A stretch of 64,000 nucleotides of DNA from Nitrospirota bacterium (GTDB lineage Bacteria; Nitrospirota; Nitrospiria; SBBL01; JAADHI01). The stretch covers positions 1-64,000 of the forward strand of contig JAJDBX010000063.1 of NCBI GenBank assembly GCA_029261135.1, in the 5' to 3' direction. The notes below the pieces were generated by a model that was given only the letters and a program-made list of their open reading frames with translations, had not been told where the DNA came from and did not search any database. Shown piece after piece: positions 1-8,509 of this stretch (position 1 is its first letter; every line of letters starts with the position of its first letter). Both the position numbers and the translations under genes were made by a program.

Positions 1-309
1 ACTGTTCCGGGTGTGTATCAAGTTATAGCCAGTGATTTTCCTGGGGAGATCAATGTATACACCTTCAACACTAATGGGACAGGCGTTGCGGATTGGGCCG
101 ATGATCCAGTTGACGAAAATTTCACATGGTCTGTCGATGCAAAAGGGCGCTTGGTCGTTAATCTTGCTGATGCAACAGGCCTGGATGACCGCTATACGCT
201 TTTGAGTGGCACCGTCGACTCTGGGGTCATCTCTGCAGAAATAGATGACGAACCAGAAGACGGAGTATACGACGCAGGAACAGTTACTGCCTCCTTTGTA
301 AGGCAGTAA
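1..309 (+). CDS. C-terminal end of an unknown secreted-type protein (partial)
   Basis: The reading frame is open from the first base of the window to the TAA at 307-309, so this is the last ~102 residues of a longer gene; the GTG at 13 is only an internal valine codon. The fragment is acidic, rich in Asp, Gly, Thr and Val, has no cysteine and no transmembrane segment. It reads like a beta-rich extracellular or lipoprotein domain (alternating segments such as GRLVVNLADATG and DRYTLLSGTVDSG). I recognise no family. An inverted repeat lies just after the stop and may end its transcript. Confidence 0.6.
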   Translation, partial: TVPGVYQVIASDFPGEINVYTFNTNGTGVADWADDPVDENFTWSVDAKGRLVVNLADATGLDDRYTLLSGTVDSGVISAEIDDEPEDGVYDAGTVTASFVRQ

Positions 310-322
310 CTGTAATAGATCG

Positions 323-365
323 CCCGAAATCCGGTAGCCATAATATGTAGCTAGCGGATTTCGGG
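323..365 (+). terminator. Inverted repeat, possible weak terminator
   Basis: An 11-base perfect stem (cccgaaatccg at 323-333 with cggatttcggg at 355-365) closes a 21-base loop 14 bases after the preceding stop codon. The right arm is not followed by a run of T, so it may be a Rho-independent terminator of reduced strength or a 3'-end stabilising hairpin. Confidence 0.45.
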
Positions 366-429
366 ATTCTGTCCTTCGTCGCCAAATCAAATTCTTTCAT
401 TAAATTTTCGCCGCTTTCTGAATTTTATG

Positions 430-459
430 TTGCCTTTCTATCCCGGATTACGCTAGAAT
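430..459 (+). promoter_or_regulatory. Candidate sigma70-type promoter for the M23 peptidase gene
   Basis: TTGCCT at 430-435 and TAGAAT at 454-459 are separated by 18 bases and lie ~85 bases upstream of the ATG at 544. The fit to TTGACA/TATAAT is moderate (4/6 and 5/6). Confidence 0.4.
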
Positions 460-543
460 CTGTCGTCCGTTTTACTTGCGTCTAATTTCGGAACAACAAT
501 TGTCTCAATTCTCTGATCATCTTCGAGTGAATAAGGGTTCAGC

Positions 544-1950
544 ATGACGACGGATCGCCCGCGCTTTTGGAAAAGCATTCCCTTTCTTCTTTCGACTCTG
601 CTCATTATTTTTTCTTATCTTGGTTTTTGGTGGCTGTCTGCACCTGAGACGATTTCTAAAGAGGTGCTTGCCTCCGATTCAGCCGCAGCGCTTGAACAAA
701 ACAAAGCTCAAGAGACGATTCCTGAAGAAAAAGAGATCTCTTCATCAACTCAATCGCAAACTGAACAACCCCATTTTGAAGTAAATCCTGTCAGTGTCAT
801 CGCAACCCCGGTTGCCTTAACACCAGAACCGCTTGTTCCAGAACTCACCGTTAAAGAACATGTGCTACAAAAAGGAGATACGCTCTATCTTGTGCTCTCT
901 CGTTTGGGAGTCTCAGACCGGGAAATCTATGACATTACGAAATCCTCTAAAAAAATCTACAACCTAAAAAAGATCCATCCCGGACAAAAAATTGCGGTCG
1001 CATTTGATGCAAATGAAGCCCAGCTTGCATCGGTCGCCTATGAAATTGATGCTCTCAATCACTTAGAAATCCTTCATTCTGAAGGGCAGTTTACCGCTAA
1101 AAAAACAACAATCCCGCTTGAGCTGGGGATTGAACGCCGCGCCGGAAGCATCACCGACACGCTTTACGAATCGGCGAGAAGATTGGGGGTTCCTCCAGAA
1201 GTCATTCTTGATCTTTCCGACATTTTTGCATGGGATGTCGACTTCGGAAATGATATTCGAACAGGGGATCATTTCAATCTCGTCTATGAGGTTTACAGAA
1301 AAGAAGGGGAAATCATCCGTGCGGGTCGGGTGCTGGCCGCTGAAGTGACCAATCGCGGCGAAACCATCCGCGCTTACTATTTCAAGCCTGAGGGTGAACG
1401 GGGGGACTATTATAATGAAAAAGGTCGCTCGCTTCGAAAAGCCTTTTTAAAATCTCCCTTACGCTATCGCTATATCAGTTCTGGTTATAAAACACGGAGG
1501 CTCCACCCCATCTTAAAGGTGAACCGTCCCCACCTCGGGATCGATTTCGCCGCAGGGCGGGATACGCCGGTTCGCGCCGCTTCAGATGGTGTGGTCACCT
1601 TCGCTGGCTGGAATGGCGGATATGGGAAGACTGTCATCATCCGCCACCGCAATGGTTATAAAACGCTTTATGGCCATCTTTCATCTTTTTTCCGTGGGAT
1701 CAAAAAAGGTAAAAAGGTCAAGCAGGAAGATTTTATCGGACGTGTCGGATCTACCGGCTTAAGCACCGGGCCTCACCTGCACTACACGCTCTATAAGAAT
1801 GGGAAAGCGATCAATCCGAGAAAAGCCGAAGTCCTTCGAGGAAAGCCTTTAGGTAAAGAATGGCTACCCCCTTTTTCCAATAAGGTCGCACTGATGGATC
1901 ACTATCTCTACCCCATCCCCGATTTACTCGCAATCAGCGATTCGTTATAA
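544..1950 (+). CDS. LysM/M23 family murein DD-endopeptidase (MepM-like)
   Basis: This is a 468-residue cell-wall hydrolase predicted to cut peptidoglycan cross-links in the periplasm. An N-terminal membrane anchor (about residues 11-31) is followed by a Ser/Glu/Pro-rich linker. A LysM/OapA-like domain (about 104-155, beginning VLQKGDTLYLVLSRLG) binds the glycan. The C-terminal M23 peptidase domain has the zinc ligands H330 and D334 (HLGID) and the HLH motif at 411-413. The length and domain order are those of MepM/YebA-type enzymes, which open the sacculus for growth. An AAGGG ribosome site precedes the ATG. metG follows 19 bases downstream, so the two may share a transcript. The specific bond cut is inferred from the family. 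Confidence 0.92.
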   Translation: MTTDRPRFWKSIPFLLSTLLIIFSYLGFWWLSAPETISKEVLASDSAAALEQNKAQETIPEEKEISSSTQSQTEQPHFEVNPVSVIATPVALTPEPLVPELTVKEHVLQKGDTLYLVLSRLGVSDREIYDITKSSKKIYNLKKIHPGQKIAVAFDANEAQLASVAYEIDALNHLEILHSEGQFTAKKTTIPLELGIERRAGSITDTLYESARRLGVPPEVILDLSDIFAWDVDFGNDIRTGDHFNLVYEVYRKEGEIIRAGRVLAAEVTNRGETIRAYYFKPEGERGDYYNEKGRSLRKAFLKSPLRYRYISSGYKTRRLHPILKVNRPHLGIDFAAGRDTPVRAASDGVVTFAGWNGGYGKTVIIRHRNGYKTLYGHLSSFFRGIKKGKKVKQEDFIGRVGSTGLSTGPHLHYTLYKNGKAINPRKAEVLRGKPLGKEWLPPFSNKVALMDHYLYPIPDLLAISDSL

Positions 1951-1969
1951 TCTCCGTTTAGGAAAATTC

Positions 1970-3901
1970 ATGCCAAAAAAATTCTACGTCACGACCCCGA
2001 TCTATTACGTGAACGATGTGCCTCACATCGGCCACGCCTACACCACCATTGCAGCTGATGTCCTTGCCCGCTACCATCGCCTGCTGGGGGATGAGGTTCT
2101 TTTTATGACCGGCTCCGACGAGCATGGCCAAAAAGTGGAACAGGCCGCGAAAAAACGGGGGATCCCTCCTCAAGAACACGCCGATGAACTGGTGCTGGGT
2201 TTTCAAGCACTTTGGAAACAATTGAATATTTCCAATGATGATTTTATCCGAACCACTGAAGAGCGGCATAAAGAGGCCGTGACCGCCATTTTAAATCAAT
2301 TATGGGAAAAGGGAGAGATTTACGCAGACACTTACAGCGGTTGGTATTGCACCCCCGATGAGCGCTTTTGGACCGAAAAAGAAATCGTAGACGGTAAATG
2401 CCCGGATTGTCATCGGCCGGTCGAAGCCCTTTCTGAGCGAAATTATTTTTTTAAGATGGGTCAATATCGTGACCGCCTCCGGAAACATATTCTGGATCAC
2501 AAAGACTTCATCCAACCGGACAGTCGGCGAAATGAAGTCTTGGGTTTTTTAGAAAAAGATCTCAACGATCTCTGCATTTCTCGCCCGAAACACCGTCTGG
2601 AATGGGGCATTCCCCTGCCTTTTGATCAGGAATATGTGACCTATGTGTGGTTGGATGCGCTCGTGAATTACATATCCGGGGCAGGGTATATTCAAGATAC
2701 CGCTCGATTTAAAATTTTCTGGCCTTCAGATGTCCACCTTGTCGGAAAAGATATCCTCACGACACATGCGGTTTATTGGATGACGACTTTGATGGCGCTT
2801 AATCTCCCTCTGCCAAAGACACTCTTCGCACATGGCTGGTGGACCCTTGATGGTCAAAAAATGTCGAAAAGCCTCGGAAATGTCATCAAGCCTTCGGAGG
2901 TGGTCGAAACCTACGGCGTGGATGCTTTTCGTTATTTTCTACTTCGCCAAGTGCCTTTTGGAAACGATGGCGATTTTTCAAAGGAAGCGCTGAGCAATCG
3001 GGTCAATAGCGATCTAGCGAATGACATCGGGAACCTCCTTTCACGTACCCTGACCATGTTGGAACGCTATTCAGAGGGATGCACCCCTGAAAAAATCCAA
3101 GGGGACAGGCAAGAAGATCAAGATTTACAAAATATGGCTGAAGCTCTTTTTGAAAAAGTCGATCAACATTTAAATCATCTTCAATTTGAAAAGGCACTCG
3201 TTGAAATTTGGCAGGTTATCAGCCAGGCCAATCGCTACATCGAAAAAGGCGCGCCCTGGTTACTGGCCAAAGATCCTGCCAAAAAAGGACGGTTACAGAC
3301 CGTGCTTTTTTACACAAGTGAGGCCATTCGAATCATCTCCAGATTGATTGCCCCATTTATGCCCGAAGCTTCAAAAGCAATGGGAAAGCAGCTCGGACTG
3401 TCTGAGGAATCGGCTGATACAACACTTAAAGAAGCCTGTCGTTGGGGGAACTTACCGCCGGGTCTTCCAGTTTCAAAAGGAAAAGTGCTCTTTCCACGCA
3501 TTCAGCCAGAGAAAAAAGAGCCAAATCAAGCACAAGCCTTCAAATCTAAAAAAAGTGCGGTACCCCCACCCATCAAAGACCTGATCACGATTGACGACTT
3601 CGCCAAGCTGGATCTTCGGGTGGGCGTTATCCGATCCGCTGAAAAAATAGAAGGGGCAAAAAAGCTGCTCTTGCTTCAAGTGGATATCGGAAGCGAAAAG
3701 CGCCAGGTGGTCGCCGGGATTGCCACCCAATATGCCCCTGATGAGCTCATTGGGAAAGAAGCCATTCTGATTGCCAATCTTCAGCCTGCCACGATTATGG
3801 GGATTGAATCGCAAGGCATGCTGCTTGCCGCAGGTGGAAAGAAAGTTTTGGGACTGGCCACTTTTAGCGAAGTAATTCCTCCCGGTTCTACCGTTCGCTA
3901 A
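1970..3901 (+). CDS. metG: Methionyl-tRNA synthetase
   Basis: This 643-residue class I synthetase charges tRNA-Met. The HIGH signature is at residues 19-22 and KMSKS lies near residue 297. A zinc-binding knuckle sits in the connective peptide (CTPDERFW followed by CPDC). The C-terminal ~110 residues form the EMAP/Trbp111-type tRNA-binding domain (DDFAKLDLRVG onward), which mediates dimerisation and tRNA binding in many bacterial enzymes. A variable Lys/Pro-rich linker separates this domain from the catalytic body. AGGAAA lies just upstream of the ATG. Confidence 0.98.
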   Translation: MPKKFYVTTPIYYVNDVPHIGHAYTTIAADVLARYHRLLGDEVLFMTGSDEHGQKVEQAAKKRGIPPQEHADELVLGFQALWKQLNISNDDFIRTTEERHKEAVTAILNQLWEKGEIYADTYSGWYCTPDERFWTEKEIVDGKCPDCHRPVEALSERNYFFKMGQYRDRLRKHILDHKDFIQPDSRRNEVLGFLEKDLNDLCISRPKHRLEWGIPLPFDQEYVTYVWLDALVNYISGAGYIQDTARFKIFWPSDVHLVGKDILTTHAVYWMTTLMALNLPLPKTLFAHGWWTLDGQKMSKSLGNVIKPSEVVETYGVDAFRYFLLRQVPFGNDGDFSKEALSNRVNSDLANDIGNLLSRTLTMLERYSEGCTPEKIQGDRQEDQDLQNMAEALFEKVDQHLNHLQFEKALVEIWQVISQANRYIEKGAPWLLAKDPAKKGRLQTVLFYTSEAIRIISRLIAPFMPEASKAMGKQLGLSEESADTTLKEACRWGNLPPGLPVSKGKVLFPRIQPEKKEPNQAQAFKSKKSAVPPPIKDLITIDDFAKLDLRVGVIRSAEKIEGAKKLLLLQVDIGSEKRQVVAGIATQYAPDELIGKEAILIANLQPATIMGIESQGMLLAAGGKKVLGLATFSEVIPPGSTVR

Positions 3902-3975
3902 ACCCGTTTAGAATCCGGGGGCATCCTCGTAGTGTCAATTCTCCTTTTTTGTTCAAAATATATCTTCCTGTTTCC

Positions 3976-3981
3976 TTGACA
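3976..3981 (+). promoter_or_regulatory. Consensus -35 element upstream of the riboswitch
   Basis: A perfect TTGACA lies ~30 bases ahead of the riboswitch aptamer. The matching -10 (around ggtaactttaca) is poor, so only the -35 is convincing. It would start transcription at or just before the aptamer. Confidence 0.35.
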
Positions 3982-4009
3982 GAATCTAAATCTTTGGTAA
4001 CTTTACAGT

Positions 4010-4140
4010 TGTCCGGAAAAAGGCAAACTGACCGAAAGGTCGGGACGCAAAGCCACAAGGCTTCGCTCATAAAATGAATCTTATGAGCATGCTGGTTGGG
4101 CCACCGAAGGTAGACCTGAACTACGGAAGGATCCGTTGAT
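4010..4140 (+). ncRNA. Cyclic di-GMP-I (GEMM-I) riboswitch aptamer
   Basis: The segment 4022-4060 carries the hallmark core of the GEMM-I family: GGCAAAC, a GAAA-capped hairpin (gaccgaaaggtc), then GGGACGCAAAGCCAC. This is the tetraloop plus tetraloop-receptor arrangement of the c-di-GMP-I aptamer. A second stem follows (ctcataa paired with ttatgag), then the 3' conserved arm GGTTGGGCCACCGAAGG. A Rho-independent terminator sits at 4162-4192, so the usual expression platform is present. The regulated gene is the 874-residue lipoprotein starting at 4291. Members of this family sense c-di-GMP, and some variants sense 3',3'-cGAMP; I cannot exclude the variant specificity by eye. The exact 5' and 3' limits are approximate. 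Confidence 0.88.
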
Positions 4141-4161
4141 AAAGTGTCTGTGTTTTGTGTG

Positions 4162-4192
4162 GCTCATTTCATCAATGAAATGGGCTTTTTTT
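4162..4192 (+). terminator. Intrinsic terminator, riboswitch expression platform
   Basis: Stem gctcatttca (4162-4171) pairs with tgaaatgggc (4176-4185, one G-U) and is followed directly by seven T. It lies between the aptamer and the downstream ATG at 4291, where a ligand-controlled terminator is expected. Confidence 0.8.
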
Positions 4193-4290
4193 ATGGGAAA
4201 ACAAGATGTCATTCAATTTCAAATCCCAAAAAATAGTCCTCTATTCTTGGCAGGAAAGAGATCCTGCCTTAAATCAGGGGGAAACCAACA

Positions 4291-6915
4291 ATGAACAAGT
4301 ATGCCTATCTATCTCTAGCGTTTCTGCTTTCTGCGGGCCTCACTGCCTGCGGTAGCAGCTCCTCAGGTACGACAGCAACAACGACAACGACAACAACATC
4401 CACAACAGGTCTCGCACTACCGACCGAAATTTCGGCGGTGCCCACAGGGTCTTCAAGTTCAAAACCAAGCTTGAAATCAAAACTAGCGGCTTTACGCGCT
4501 GCTGCAGACGCGGGTACGGACTATAGTGATGCGACAACAACAACGTATGTCAATGAACATGCCTTGGAACAATTCGATATTATCGAGCAAGTGCTCGGCG
4601 CATTGGCCCAAACCCACTACGCGGATGCATCCAACATCGGCCAAGGGGCTTACAAATCGATGGTGGCTTGGCAGGATGAGCAAAATGGGGTTTCGACAAA
4701 GTCTTTAGAACCCTGGATTGTTCAATCTGACGTTATTATTGAAAATGGGGCAGAGGTGACCCGCGCCCGTGCCTGGATTGAAGAAGTTGAAGGTGGGGAA
4801 AAAATGGTCGTCAAGGCCGAATTTAAAATCACTCAGGCAGCGACACAAGACAGCACCGGTGCTTACAGCAATTACGGTGCATGGACATTGAATGTGAAGT
4901 TTGGTGATGGGACGGGTGGTGTTATCACAGACTATTTTGCCGCATCAGCCGAGATCGGGGCAGATGGAGAATCGATCATCAAGCTGCACGAACGCTTCCC
5001 GGAAGGTGGGGAAGGCGGATCATTTGTCATGGAAATTAAAGCCATTTTAAACAAGTCGGCCGCCAGCGGTTTTGGAAAGGTCTCTTTCCCGGATTGGGAT
5101 ACCTGCACAGATTGGCCCTGCCAACCCACGATTGTTGAAGCAAAATATGCCTACAATGCAGCTCACATGGCGGTTCAAAAGACGGGTGATACAAATCCGA
5201 CCTTCAAAGACAGAAGTTCGATCACTGAAATGACCCATCGCTATGGTTTGTTCGACAGCGCGACAGGCGATAATGTTTTTAAAACCAAATCATTCGGGTT
5301 CCCGGTTTTCTATCTCGACTCCAATGGGTTCCGAAACTATGCCTACTATGGCGCATGGCAAGGCCGTCATGAACTTTGGGGCGGGGGTCAAAGTGGCAGC
5401 GTTGCCGCGGGTACCACGGTTACCCGTGATGATAACGGCGCCAATGAAGCGGCTCAAACCTATACGGTTTCCGCGCCATTTGTCGGCACCTTAGTGAAAC
5501 GTTCTACGGTTGACGGAACTCTCGCTGATGTATTAAATATTCCAGTGGAAACCTGGATCAACAAAAACTACAATCTTCGCTACAATGCCACCAACACCCG
5601 CTGGGATGTTTGTGTGAATCCGAATTGGGATCCAAATACCGGCAATCAAACTTGTGGTAGTGAAGTAGATTTTACCAGTATCCTTCCTTTACTTGAAACC
5701 GATTCAGAAAATAATCGAAAATTCGTCAATATGAACCGCTGGGACCAATCCTTAAATGGCGGAAGTGGCGGAGGAATTGACTACGTTTATTTTTCAACAA
5801 ATGCGGCCGCTACAACTGCAGGAGGAACTGTTGCGGGTTTCTATGTTTCAGAAATGAATCAACAGACTGGTCAATCTGGAATGGCCATCCCTGCAACACT
5901 GTATACACCCAGTGACGGTGATGATATGTGGGTGAATATTGGTGGATCGATTTACATTGAGCATACCGGTACTGGAACTACAGGTTGGGTCGAAAAGAAA
6001 TTGTCCAAATTTGACGAAAGGACTTGGACGCCTGAATTTGATGCAACGGGTGATAAGGACTATACCCTACCATTAAATGAGGAGTTGTACATCAATAGCG
6101 CCGGAACCAACTACATTGTCAAAAGAGACAACAGTAGCACCACGGTGAAGCTAGAAATCCAGACGGTTGCCAATCCGTTGAATGTTTCTACCTTTGTTTC
6201 AGCGGGCACTGTTTTCAAATCACAGTGGAATCCAGACAATGATTCCACCTATACATTTGCCACCGATCTAAATGATAGCACGACCTTTATGAAATTGGTC
6301 TATGCGAGTATTGGTGATAATGACAGCGATGTGAACGGCGACCCGAATACAGGTGTCAGTGTCGGTGCTGTTGTGACCAGTGGTGCGTGGGGATTGGTTG
6401 CCTATGTTGACGGTGTTGAAAGTACCACCCAATACAACTGGGATTATCCCAGAGAGGGTGAAAACTTCGGCAAGCTGACCTACTTGATTGATGGTGATGG
6501 TGCCTATGTTATGCTCAGTGATCCGATTCGTATGGAGCCTTTGACGGTGACCAATAATGCAGGGGATTCAAAAACGCTTGCTTTTCAGTATGACGGTTGG
6601 ATGCATGGCCTGCCAGATCTTTTTGAAGATCTCCGGAAGAATGAGTTTGTCATGAATAGCACCATTTCAGACAAGATCATCAACATCCCTGCAGCCACGG
6701 AAGCCACGGACGCCGATGATGCAACCAAGAGCTATCTGATCAAACCACTGGAGGTCAGCCAGTTCTTGAATATCGTGACCGATCCGGGCTCGCTTGACAT
6801 TACTGTTGCAGACGCGGTTGATCTCAACAGTGTACCGGATTTTGTCGAGCATGATATGGGCGATATGCCTGTAGTCGTAACCGCAAAATATTCCGAAGGT
6901 CTTCTTATCGAATAG
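4291..6915 (+). CDS. Large surface or periplasmic lipoprotein of unknown function under riboswitch control
   Basis: This 874-residue protein has a lipoprotein signal peptide with lipobox LTAC and lipidated Cys20. A low-complexity Ser/Thr tether follows (about residues 21-45, mainly Thr). The mature part is acidic and rich in Gly, Asn, Thr and aromatic residues, with many short beta-like repeats, and has no transmembrane segment. The few cysteines (for example CTDWPC near 272) are not in CxxCH haem motifs. I recognise no catalytic domain. The upstream c-di-GMP riboswitch implies a role in surface attachment, biofilm matrix or extracellular contact, but that is inferred from context only. GGGGGAAA-type purines precede the ATG. 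A strong terminator follows the stop, so it is a single-gene unit. Confidence 0.85.
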   Translation: MNKYAYLSLAFLLSAGLTACGSSSSGTTATTTTTTTSTTGLALPTEISAVPTGSSSSKPSLKSKLAALRAAADAGTDYSDATTTTYVNEHALEQFDIIEQVLGALAQTHYADASNIGQGAYKSMVAWQDEQNGVSTKSLEPWIVQSDVIIENGAEVTRARAWIEEVEGGEKMVVKAEFKITQAATQDSTGAYSNYGAWTLNVKFGDGTGGVITDYFAASAEIGADGESIIKLHERFPEGGEGGSFVMEIKAILNKSAASGFGKVSFPDWDTCTDWPCQPTIVEAKYAYNAAHMAVQKTGDTNPTFKDRSSITEMTHRYGLFDSATGDNVFKTKSFGFPVFYLDSNGFRNYAYYGAWQGRHELWGGGQSGSVAAGTTVTRDDNGANEAAQTYTVSAPFVGTLVKRSTVDGTLADVLNIPVETWINKNYNLRYNATNTRWDVCVNPNWDPNTGNQTCGSEVDFTSILPLLETDSENNRKFVNMNRWDQSLNGGSGGGIDYVYFSTNAAATTAGGTVAGFYVSEMNQQTGQSGMAIPATLYTPSDGDDMWVNIGGSIYIEHTGTGTTGWVEKKLSKFDERTWTPEFDATGDKDYTLPLNEELYINSAGTNYIVKRDNSSTTVKLEIQTVANPLNVSTFVSAGTVFKSQWNPDNDSTYTFATDLNDSTTFMKLVYASIGDNDSDVNGDPNTGVSVGAVVTSGAWGLVAYVDGVESTTQYNWDYPREGENFGKLTYLIDGDGAYVMLSDPIRMEPLTVTNNAGDSKTLAFQYDGWMHGLPDLFEDLRKNEFVMNSTISDKIINIPAATEATDADDATKSYLIKPLEVSQFLNIVTDPGSLDITVADAVDLNSVPDFVEHDMGDMPVVVTAKYSEGLLIE

Positions 6916-6954
6916 GCCCTATTCGATACCAACTCCCTTGGCAAAGGGCTAAAA

Positions 6955-6984
6955 GGGCGTGCAGTTTTTGCACGCCCTTTTTTT
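6955..6984 (+). terminator. Strong intrinsic terminator of the lipoprotein gene
   Basis: The 9-base stem gggcgtgca (6955-6963) / tgcacgccc (6969-6977) has a 5-base loop and is followed by seven T. Confidence 0.93.
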
Positions 6985-7074
6985 ATTGCTTAAGTTCGCT
7001 CTTTATCCCCGGCCCTTCCTTCTTGACTTCAAGACCGCCCCTCTCTATAGTTCCGTTTTTTAGTGGAGCATTTC

Positions 7075-8334
7075 ATGGAAAAACTCAATGCCCTTAAGGG
7101 GTTTAAAGATCTTTTGCCCGGTGAATCTGAAAAGTGGGAGTGGGTCGCATCTGCGGTGCGCAAAACCTTCCACGCCTTTGGTTTTTCACCCATCCGTACC
7201 CCCATACTCGAGCGGACAAGGCTTTTCACCCGAAGCATCGGAGAAACCACGGATATCGTTGAAAAAGAGATGTACACCTTTGAAGATTGGGATGGCAAAC
7301 CCGTCACGCTTCGGCCCGAAGGCACGGCATCTGTTGTCCGTGCCTTTCTTGAACACCGTCATCAAATTCTTGCTCTCCCCGCGAAATTTTATTACCAAGG
7401 CCCCATGTTTCGTCACGAGCGTCCGCAAGCCGGACGGCTCCGGCAATTTCATCAAGTCGGTGCAGAGATTATCGGGGAGATTGATCCCGAGCAGGATGTG
7501 GAGCTCCTTTCCCTTTTGTCTTATTTTTTTCAACGGATTGGTATTTCTGATCTCACATTAGAAATCAACAGCCTTGGCTGCACCGTTTGTCGTCCACCAT
7601 ATCGCGCCGCTTTACAGGGTTATTTCGGCGCGCAGCTTGACACGCTCTGCGAAGATTGCAACCGGCGCTTCCATCAAAACCCTTTGCGCATTTTGGATTG
7701 TAAAAAAGAAAGCTGCAAAGCAATCACAACAGACGCCCCTGCTTCTGCGAATCACCTCTGCCAAGAATGCGACGCGCATTTTAAGGCCGTACAGGAAGGG
7801 CTTTCTTCCCTGAAATTGCCTTTTGTGATTTCTAAACACCTCGTCCGTGGCCTCGACTACTACACGAAAACCGCTTTTGAGATGACCACTCAAAACCTTG
7901 GGGCACAAAATGCCGTTGCGGCAGGTGGACGCTATGATGGCCTCGTAGAGGCGCTCGGTGGCGCAAGTACACCTGCCATCGGCTTTGCCATGGGGATGGA
8001 ACGACTCATGCAATTGCTTCCCGAATCAGACATCCGATACTCAGCCCTTCAACTTTTTATCGTGCCGCTCGGGGAAGCTGCGCACCAGCATGTTTTCCCT
8101 GTGCTCTACGATTTACGACGAAAAAATATCCGAAGCGAAATCGGTAAATCTGGAGCCGCGCTCAAAAAACAGATGAAACAGGCGGATCGACTCAACGCCG
8201 CTTTTGTTTTAATTGTTGGCGAACAAGAAATGGAAATGGGAAAAGCCGTACTCAGAAATATGAAAACCAAAGAACAGGTAGAAATCGAACTTTTCAATCT
8301 TCTTGAAGGGGTGATTGCTCAGATCAGCCCGTAA
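7075..8334 (+). CDS. hisS: Histidyl-tRNA synthetase
   Basis: This 419-residue class II synthetase attaches histidine to tRNA-His. The usual N-terminus (KLNALKGFKDLLP) is followed by motif 2 (FRHERPQAGRLRQFHQ), the histidine-specific signatures LVRGLDYYT and AGGRYDGL, motif 3 (GFAMGMERL), and a C-terminal anticodon-binding domain. The ATG at 7075 is preferred over the GTG at 7063 because GGAG lies 6 bases upstream of it and the family start matches. An insertion rich in cysteine (CTVCRPP, CEDCNRR, CKKESC, CQEC) lies in the middle of the protein, as in many bacterial HisRS. Confidence 0.97.
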   Translation: MEKLNALKGFKDLLPGESEKWEWVASAVRKTFHAFGFSPIRTPILERTRLFTRSIGETTDIVEKEMYTFEDWDGKPVTLRPEGTASVVRAFLEHRHQILALPAKFYYQGPMFRHERPQAGRLRQFHQVGAEIIGEIDPEQDVELLSLLSYFFQRIGISDLTLEINSLGCTVCRPPYRAALQGYFGAQLDTLCEDCNRRFHQNPLRILDCKKESCKAITTDAPASANHLCQECDAHFKAVQEGLSSLKLPFVISKHLVRGLDYYTKTAFEMTTQNLGAQNAVAAGGRYDGLVEALGGASTPAIGFAMGMERLMQLLPESDIRYSALQLFIVPLGEAAHQHVFPVLYDLRRKNIRSEIGKSGAALKKQMKQADRLNAAFVLIVGEQEMEMGKAVLRNMKTKEQVEIELFNLLEGVIAQISP

Positions 8335-8442
8335 GCCCATTTGAATTACTGTCTATCATATGTTTAAATTTATGAGAGACAAGAGTTTTTGATCTGAATT
8401 AGTTAAGCCTAACTGTATTTGACTATCAAATTAATCAAAATA

Positions 8443-8492
8443 TTGACATGTATTGAATCTGTTGTTAGTGTACTTAAATTTGTTAATAACAA
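8443..8492 (+). promoter_or_regulatory. Candidate promoter and operator of the fic gene
   Basis: TTGACA (8443-8448) is followed after 17 bases by TAGTGT (8466-8471), a weak -10. Just downstream, TTGTTA-A-TAACAA (8480-8492) is a perfect 6-base inverted repeat around one base, placed 18 bases before the likely ATG. The position suits autoregulation by the C-terminal winged helix of the Fic protein; this role is inferred. Confidence 0.4.
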
Positions 8493-8509
8493 ATTACCAA
8501 AGGCCAATT

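Noticed and set aside
4010-4140. Small signal recognition particle RNA
   Set aside because: The GGCAAAC, GAAA hairpin and GGGACGCAAAGCC core is that of GEMM-I, and the terminator and downstream lipoprotein gene fit a riboswitch.
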